Assembly (NCBI GenBank): GCA_017463255.1
Contig: JAFTPP010000011.1
Coordinates: 202,152-266,151, forward strand
Source of the DNA: Lachnospiraceae bacterium
GTDB lineage: Bacteria; Bacillota; Clostridia; Lachnospirales; Lachnospiraceae
Reading direction: 5' to 3'
DNA: 64,000 bases
Under the pieces are notes generated by a model. It was given only the letters and a program-made list of their open reading frames with translations. It did no database searches and was not told the origin of the DNA. Below are positions 60,207 through 64,000 of the stretch, piece after piece (positions within the stretch are counted from its first letter, which is position 1; the number at the start of each line of letters is the position of its first letter). Position numbers and translations under genes: made by a program.

Positions 60207-62585
60207 ATGAAACAATACTGGAATGATGGCTGGGATTTTATCCCTGAATTTAATGAAGGATTATTGAAGAAGGATTGGAATAGTACGAATTTGCAGCAGG
60301 TGCGTTTACCGCACACCGTGGTGGAGACGCCTTTTCACTATTTTGAACCATCTGTTTATGAGATGATAAGCGGTTATAGAAAGGTATTCTTTGCACCCGC
60401 AGAATGGAAAAAGAAACATGTATTTTTAACTTTTGAAGGTGCGGCGCAGGAAGCGACCATATATGTCAATGGCGAAGAAGTTATGGTGCATCGTTGCGGA
60501 TATACTGCGTTTAGCTTTGAACTTTCTAAGTATCTTAAATATGAAACGGATAATGTGCTTACCGTTAAGTTAGACAGTAGAGAGTGTTTAAATCAGCCTC
60601 CCTTTGGCGGAGCCGTTGATTATATGACTTATGGTGGTATTTATAGGGATGTATATATCGAAGTGCGTCCGGAATACTATCTTGAAAAAATTGATTTTGA
60701 AATCACAAGGGTCATGGAAGCTACTAAAATTATTAATGTTGAGATTAGTCTTACGGAGGGACACCCTGACTATAAGATTAAACAGACCTTGCTTGATATT
60801 GATGGCAGGGTAGTGGTTGAGTTTAGCCCTATTTCTACCACAAGTGCTTCTTATGGCGTAACGGATGTTGAGTTATGGAGTCCTAAAAATCCAAAATTAT
60901 ATCAGTTAAAAACAGAACTGTTTTGTGAAGGTGAGCTTGTGGATGAACAGATTGTGCGTCTGGCATTTAGGAAAGCGGAATTTAGAACAGATGGTTTTTA
61001 TATAAACGGTAAAAAATTCAAAATCCGCGGTATCAACAGACACCAAAGTTTTCCTTATGTAGGATATGCTATGCCGGAAAGAGTGCAAAAGAGAGATGTT
61101 GATATTCTCATGGATGAATTGGGGGTAAATGCAGTAAGAACCTCTCATTATCCCCAGTCTCAGTATTTCTTGGATGCCTGTGATGAAAGAGGACTTCTTG
61201 TTTTTACAGAAATTCCGGGATGGCAGCATATAGGTGATGAAGAATGGAAAGAAATTGCTTGTGAAAATGTAAAAGAGATGGTGGAACAGAATAAGCATCA
61301 TCCTTCCGTAATTCTTTGGGGAGTAAGAATTAACGAATCGGGGGATGATGATAAGTTCTATAAAAAGACCAATAAGATTGCCCATGAAGCAGATGCCACC
61401 CGACAAACCGGGGGAGTGCGTAATTTCCCTAAGAGCCGGTTATTGGAGGATGTATATACTTTTAACGATTTCACCCATTACGGAAGAAAAAAAGTAATTT
61501 CCGAGCCTAAGAAAGTAATGGGACGCAAACGTGTTCCGTACATGATTACAGAATTTAATGGGCATATGTTTCCAACTAAGACCTATGATGCAGAAAGAAT
61601 CCGTATCGAACATGCATTAAGAACAGCAAGAGTCATGAATGCTTACTATGCGGATAGTGATATTGCAGGTGGATTTGGATGGTGTATGTTTGATTACAAT
61701 ACCCATAAAAATTTCGGAAGCGGTGATCAAATCTGTTATCACGGCGCTATGGATATGTTCAGAAATCCAAAATTGAATGCAGCTGTATATAAGAGCCAGC
61801 AGGATAAGACACCGGTGCTTGAAATCAGTTCTGCAATGGATATCGGCGAGGCACCTGCCTGCTATATGGGAACGGTTTATGCTTTTACAAATGCAGATAG
61901 CGTGCGTCTTTATAAAGGAGAACAGTTTGTAAAAGAATTCTTCCCCAAAAAGGACGGAGAATTCTCAGCATTACCACATCCGCCTATCGAAATTGATGAC
62001 CTTATTGGAGAGGCGTTAGAGAAAGGCGAAAAGATAAGTCATCGCGGGGCAGAAAAATTGAAATCAGTCATGTTTGCCATGATGAAATACGGAATGGTAG
62101 AGATGCCTGCCAAATACAAACGTCAGATGAGACGTATTACACTTACTAAGTTTATTACTATGAATAAAGCTCTGGGACTATATTATAAATATATGAACAA
62201 CTGGGGCGGTAAAGAAGCTTGCTACCGTTTTGAAGCAATTAAAAACGGTGAAGTGGTGCAGACTGTAGTAAAAGAAGTTGTAGGTAAAGTAAATTTGTGT
62301 CTGGAAACAGATACGGATGTATTGGTGGAAAGCAATAGTTATGATGTGGCTTCTGTACGCATTGCATTAAGGGATCAAAATGACAACTATTTGCCGTTTG
62401 CTAACGACCCGGTTATGTTAGAAGTAGAAGGTGACATCCAACTCATCGGACCTAACATGATTACCTTACAAGGTGGTGTAGGCGGTACATATATCAAATC
62501 CTTAGGAAGAAGCGGTGAAGGTACATTGCGCGTTACCATGAATAACGGAATATATCAAGAAATCAGATTTAGTGTTTTGGCGTAA
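60207..62585 (+). CDS. GH2 beta-galactosidase-type hydrolase
   Basis: 792 residues, cytoplasmic. Domains: jelly-roll sugar-binding domain (about 1-155, TYGGIYRDVYIEV), Ig-like domain (160-260), TIM barrel (265-545) and a long C-terminal region with extra beta domains. Acid/base Glu377 in WGVRINESGD, nucleophile Glu449 in MITEFNGH. The barrel start KFKIRGINRHQSFP is typical of family 2. GGAG at 60198-60201 fits the second ATG (60207). Likely removes terminal galactose from imported oligosaccharides; beta-glucuronidase or mannosidase activity cannot be excluded from sequence alone. Confidence 0.88.
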   Translation: MKQYWNDGWDFIPEFNEGLLKKDWNSTNLQQVRLPHTVVETPFHYFEPSVYEMISGYRKVFFAPAEWKKKHVFLTFEGAAQEATIYVNGEEVMVHRCGYTAFSFELSKYLKYETDNVLTVKLDSRECLNQPPFGGAVDYMTYGGIYRDVYIEVRPEYYLEKIDFEITRVMEATKIINVEISLTEGHPDYKIKQTLLDIDGRVVVEFSPISTTSASYGVTDVELWSPKNPKLYQLKTELFCEGELVDEQIVRLAFRKAEFRTDGFYINGKKFKIRGINRHQSFPYVGYAMPERVQKRDVDILMDELGVNAVRTSHYPQSQYFLDACDERGLLVFTEIPGWQHIGDEEWKEIACENVKEMVEQNKHHPSVILWGVRINESGDDDKFYKKTNKIAHEADATRQTGGVRNFPKSRLLEDVYTFNDFTHYGRKKVISEPKKVMGRKRVPYMITEFNGHMFPTKTYDAERIRIEHALRTARVMNAYYADSDIAGGFGWCMFDYNTHKNFGSGDQICYHGAMDMFRNPKLNAAVYKSQQDKTPVLEISSAMDIGEAPACYMGTVYAFTNADSVRLYKGEQFVKEFFPKKDGEFSALPHPPIEIDDLIGEALEKGEKISHRGAEKLKSVMFAMMKYGMVEMPAKYKRQMRRITLTKFITMNKALGLYYKYMNNWGGKEACYRFEAIKNGEVVQTVVKEVVGKVNLCLETDTDVLVESNSYDVASVRIALRDQNDNYLPFANDPVMLEVEGDIQLIGPNMITLQGGVGGTYIKSLGRSGEGTLRVTMNNGIYQEIRFSVLA

Positions 62586-62590
62586 AAAGG

Positions 62591-62624
62591 CGTCCCAAGA
62601 AGATAAGTTCTTGGGACGTTTTTT
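62591..62624 (+). terminator. Intrinsic terminator after GH2 (also near the HAD gene 3' end)
   Basis: CGTCCCAAGAA (62591-62601) pairs with TTCTTGGGACG (62608-62618), loop GATAAG, then six T. Confidence 0.88.
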
Positions 62625-62631
62625 AATATTT

Positions 62632-63342
62632 TTATTCCATTGACTTAATATATTTAAGGAGATCATTAAGATTTCCCTGTGGAAAACAAGAAATATCTTT
62701 TTCGCTTTTATTAATGAGACACTCGGGCATTAAGAAAGGCTTCATCCCTAAAGTGCCGGCTATCATGTCATCATCAGTATTATTACCAACCATAATACAT
62801 TCTTTCAAAGAAACGCCGATGCTATTAAGGATTTCCTCATAGTATTTTGGGTTAGGCTTTGCATAATGGGAGTTTTCGTATGTGGTAATATATTCGAAAT
62901 CTTCCGGTTGTAATCCTGCCCAGCGTATACGGCTATGGGTGGCAATCTTGGGAAACAGAGGATTGGTTGCAAGAACCACACGTAATCCCATCTCTTTTAA
63001 TTGGCGGATTATCTCATCTACTTTATCTATTTTTCCACAGATAGTACGCACTTCCTGAAATTCAACGCGGTAAAAATCTTCAAATATACCCATATCCTTT
63101 ATGGATTCTTTACCATAGATTCCTGTAAACGTATTCCAAAATACATTCTCATTTGTGGCGGCCCCATCATTCATTATCATGGCTTTTGTTCCGGTCCAAA
63201 TTGCCTGTATAAGTTTTTCGGGTTCGTATCCGAAAGGAGCAAGTTTGGCGACCAGTTTGCCAAAATAATTCTTAATAAACACATCTTCGTCCATAGGCAA
63301 CAATGTTCCGTCAAGGTCAAATAATACAGTGGTTAATTTCAT
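62632..63342 (-). CDS. HAD-superfamily phosphatase
   Basis: 236 residues with the HAD motifs: motif I DLDGTLLP (nucleophile Asp9, Asp11), motif II VVLATNP near 117, motif III Lys in YAKPNPKYYEEIL and motif IV VGNNTDDDMIAG. A cap domain lies between I and II. AAAGGGAA precedes the ATG. Convergent with GH2. It could dephosphorylate a sugar phosphate arising from galactose metabolism, or be a general housekeeping phosphatase. Confidence 0.87.
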   Translation of the reverse strand: MKLTTVLFDLDGTLLPMDEDVFIKNYFGKLVAKLAPFGYEPEKLIQAIWTGTKAMIMNDGAATNENVFWNTFTGIYGKESIKDMGIFEDFYRVEFQEVRTICGKIDKVDEIIRQLKEMGLRVVLATNPLFPKIATHSRIRWAGLQPEDFEYITTYENSHYAKPNPKYYEEILNSIGVSLKECIMVGNNTDDDMIAGTLGMKPFLMPECLINKSEKDISCFPQGNLNDLLKYIKSME

Positions 63343-63447
63343 GGTGTGTTCCCTTTCACAAAAACAATATGACCAATTATAGCATGGTTTTTCGAACCGG
63401 GCAATGCGGTGATTATGAAAAAACTAATTGTTATGGGATGTGAAATT

Positions 63448-63461
63448 GCGCAAAGTTGCGC
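63448..63461. promoter_or_regulatory. Closely spaced GCGCAA/TTGCGC inverted repeat
   Basis: GCGCAAAGTTGCGC: the same half-sites as the LacI-type operator but with a 2-base instead of 4-base centre, 106 bases upstream of the HAD gene start and about 140 before the next operator. Binding is uncertain. The 63,343-63,643 interval otherwise contains AT-rich DNA, a TAAAAT -10-like element and operator copy 5. Confidence 0.45.
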
Positions 63462-63587
63462 ATGGAAAAATGAGAAAAAACAGTAAAAACAAACGTTCAC
63501 TTAGTAAAAACATATAAAAAAGTAATAAAAATATTGGAGTAATTGTGAATAGATAGAACAAAAGTACTGTGATAAAATGGTATTAGT

Positions 63588-63603
63588 GAGCAACCGTTTG
63601 CGC
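63588..63603 (+). promoter_or_regulatory. LacI-type operator, copy 5
   Basis: GAGCAACCGTTTGCGC, 9 bases after a TAAAAT -10-like element (63573-63578), the same spacing as at the importer promoter. It places the next secreted-protein gene in the galactan regulon. Confidence 0.73.
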
Positions 63604-63643
63604 ACGTGTAACGATAGGAATATATGGGAGAATGGAGAGAATT

Positions 63644-64000
63644 ATGAAAAAGGGACTCATGAAGAGAATCTTAGCAACAGCATTAGCATTTGTTTTAGTG
63701 CTGGGAGTAGCTGCAGTGAACGTAGAAAAAGTATCTGCAGAAGAAGGAATCCAGGTTGGCGATGATTTAATTGTTGACGGAAGTTTTGAATCCTATGACG
63801 ATTTCTGGTCAAACGGCAACTGGTCTTTTACGGGAGAGACATGGAGTGTTGTTGGAAGTGGTTCTAATAACATTGAATTGGAGACAGGTGACGGAAAGGT
63901 TAGTGATGGTACATATGCGTTAAAATTCTATTTTAATTCGGACGCAGAGGGCGGAACTATTACAGTGGAACAGACCATTGCAAGTCTTCCGGCAGGAACA
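63644..64000 (+). CDS. Secreted protein with N-terminal beta-sandwich, 3' end outside window
   Basis: 119 codons are visible. GGGAG/GGAGAG precede the ATG. The product starts MKKGLMKRILATALAFVLVL, a signal peptide with probable cleavage after VSA (no lipobox), then a domain with DDLIVDGSFESYDDFW, WSVVGSGSNNIELE and TVEQTIASLPAGT. That layout matches the CBM61-like tail of the secreted GH53 (ENGSFEE... QLEQTITGLEDG). With the operator just upstream, this is probably the start of another secreted galactan-binding or galactan-cutting enzyme. The catalytic part, if any, lies beyond the window. Confidence 0.78.
   Translation, partial: MKKGLMKRILATALAFVLVLGVAAVNVEKVSAEEGIQVGDDLIVDGSFESYDDFWSNGNWSFTGETWSVVGSGSNNIELETGDGKVSDGTYALKFYFNSDAEGGTITVEQTIASLPAGT

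Noticed and set aside
63577..63765. A 62-aa ORF at the right edge
   Set aside because: It starts before the operator and reads the signal-peptide gene in another frame; the ATG at 63644 gives a clear signal peptide.
1..64000. CRISPR array, tRNA, rRNA, insertion sequence or prophage genes
   Set aside because: No regularly spaced repeats, no cloverleaf or rRNA stretches, and no transposase, integrase or phage structural protein was recognised anywhere in the window.

Overview
The window looks like chromosomal DNA of a Gram-positive, AT-rich, carbohydrate-degrading Clostridia, most likely a Lachnospiraceae gut bacterium of the Roseburia/Agathobacter/Butyrivibrio type. The reasons are family content, not a database search: an LCP cell-wall attachment protein, lipoprotein glycosidases with Gram-positive lipoboxes, LL-diaminopimelate aminotransferase, a VanR/VanS-type two-component system, a VTC/DUF4956/carbohydrate-binding-domain cluster, strong AGGAGG ribosome binding sites, and a beta-1,4-galactan locus arranged like the gan operons of Firmicutes. 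I see no rRNA, tRNA, CRISPR array or transposase.

Region 1 (1-25,214) is one long plus-strand surface-polysaccharide operon, cut by the left window edge. It carries two Gfo/Idh/MocA oxidoreductases, a CMP-sugar synthetase, a LegB-type dehydratase (together suggesting a legionaminic-acid-like nonulosonate), five GT2 proteins, one GT4, a phosphosugar mutase, GtrA, a UDP-sugar dehydrogenase and a UDP-glucuronate 4-epimerase (uronic acids), an AsnB-type amidotransferase, two polytopic membrane proteins (one GT-C-like), two acyltransferase-3 proteins, a WbaP-type initiating phosphoglycosyltransferase and an LCP ligase. A terminator follows the LCP gene, then one more GT2 gene. Region 2 (25,321-26,828) is an HtrA-type protease.

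Region 3 (26,832-34,523) is an accessory patch with defence-like character: a 5'-truncated XRE regulator, an AT-rich metallophosphoesterase broken by a frameshift in an A7 run, an AbiF/Abi_2 HEPN protein preceded by a roughly 63-nt RNA with its own promoter, a potential H-type pseudoknot and a terminator, an SOS-box-controlled UvrD-like helicase, sfsA, and a 55-aa ORF/GNAT pair lying between perfect 25-bp direct repeats. Region 4 (34,524-40,934) holds a divergent ClpX paralogue, an S8 protease and a response regulator/histidine kinase pair.

Region 5 (41,081-46,888) has a GH5 lipoprotein, convergent dapL, and the VTC/DUF4956/carbohydrate-binding-domain trio. Region 6 (46,905-64,000) is a beta-galactan utilisation regulon: a secreted GH53 galactanase with a CBM-like tail, GH42 and GH2 beta-galactosidases, a LacI-type repressor, a CUT1 ABC importer (binding protein and two permeases, no ATPase), an unassigned 610-aa predicted cytoplasmic protein, a 72-aa zinc-ribbon protein, a second GH53 without signal peptide, a HAD phosphatase, and the start of another secreted protein. 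At least five copies of an inverted repeat around CAACCGNTTGCGC, mostly just downstream of recognisable -10 elements, tie these genes together. Likely flow: galactan is cut outside, oligosaccharides are imported, and internal GH53, GH42 and GH2 finish them to galactose.

The most interesting items are the AbiF/pseudoknot-RNA module, the TA-like pair between direct repeats, the unassigned protein plus zinc ribbon in the galactan operon, the divergent ClpX, and the LacI regulon.
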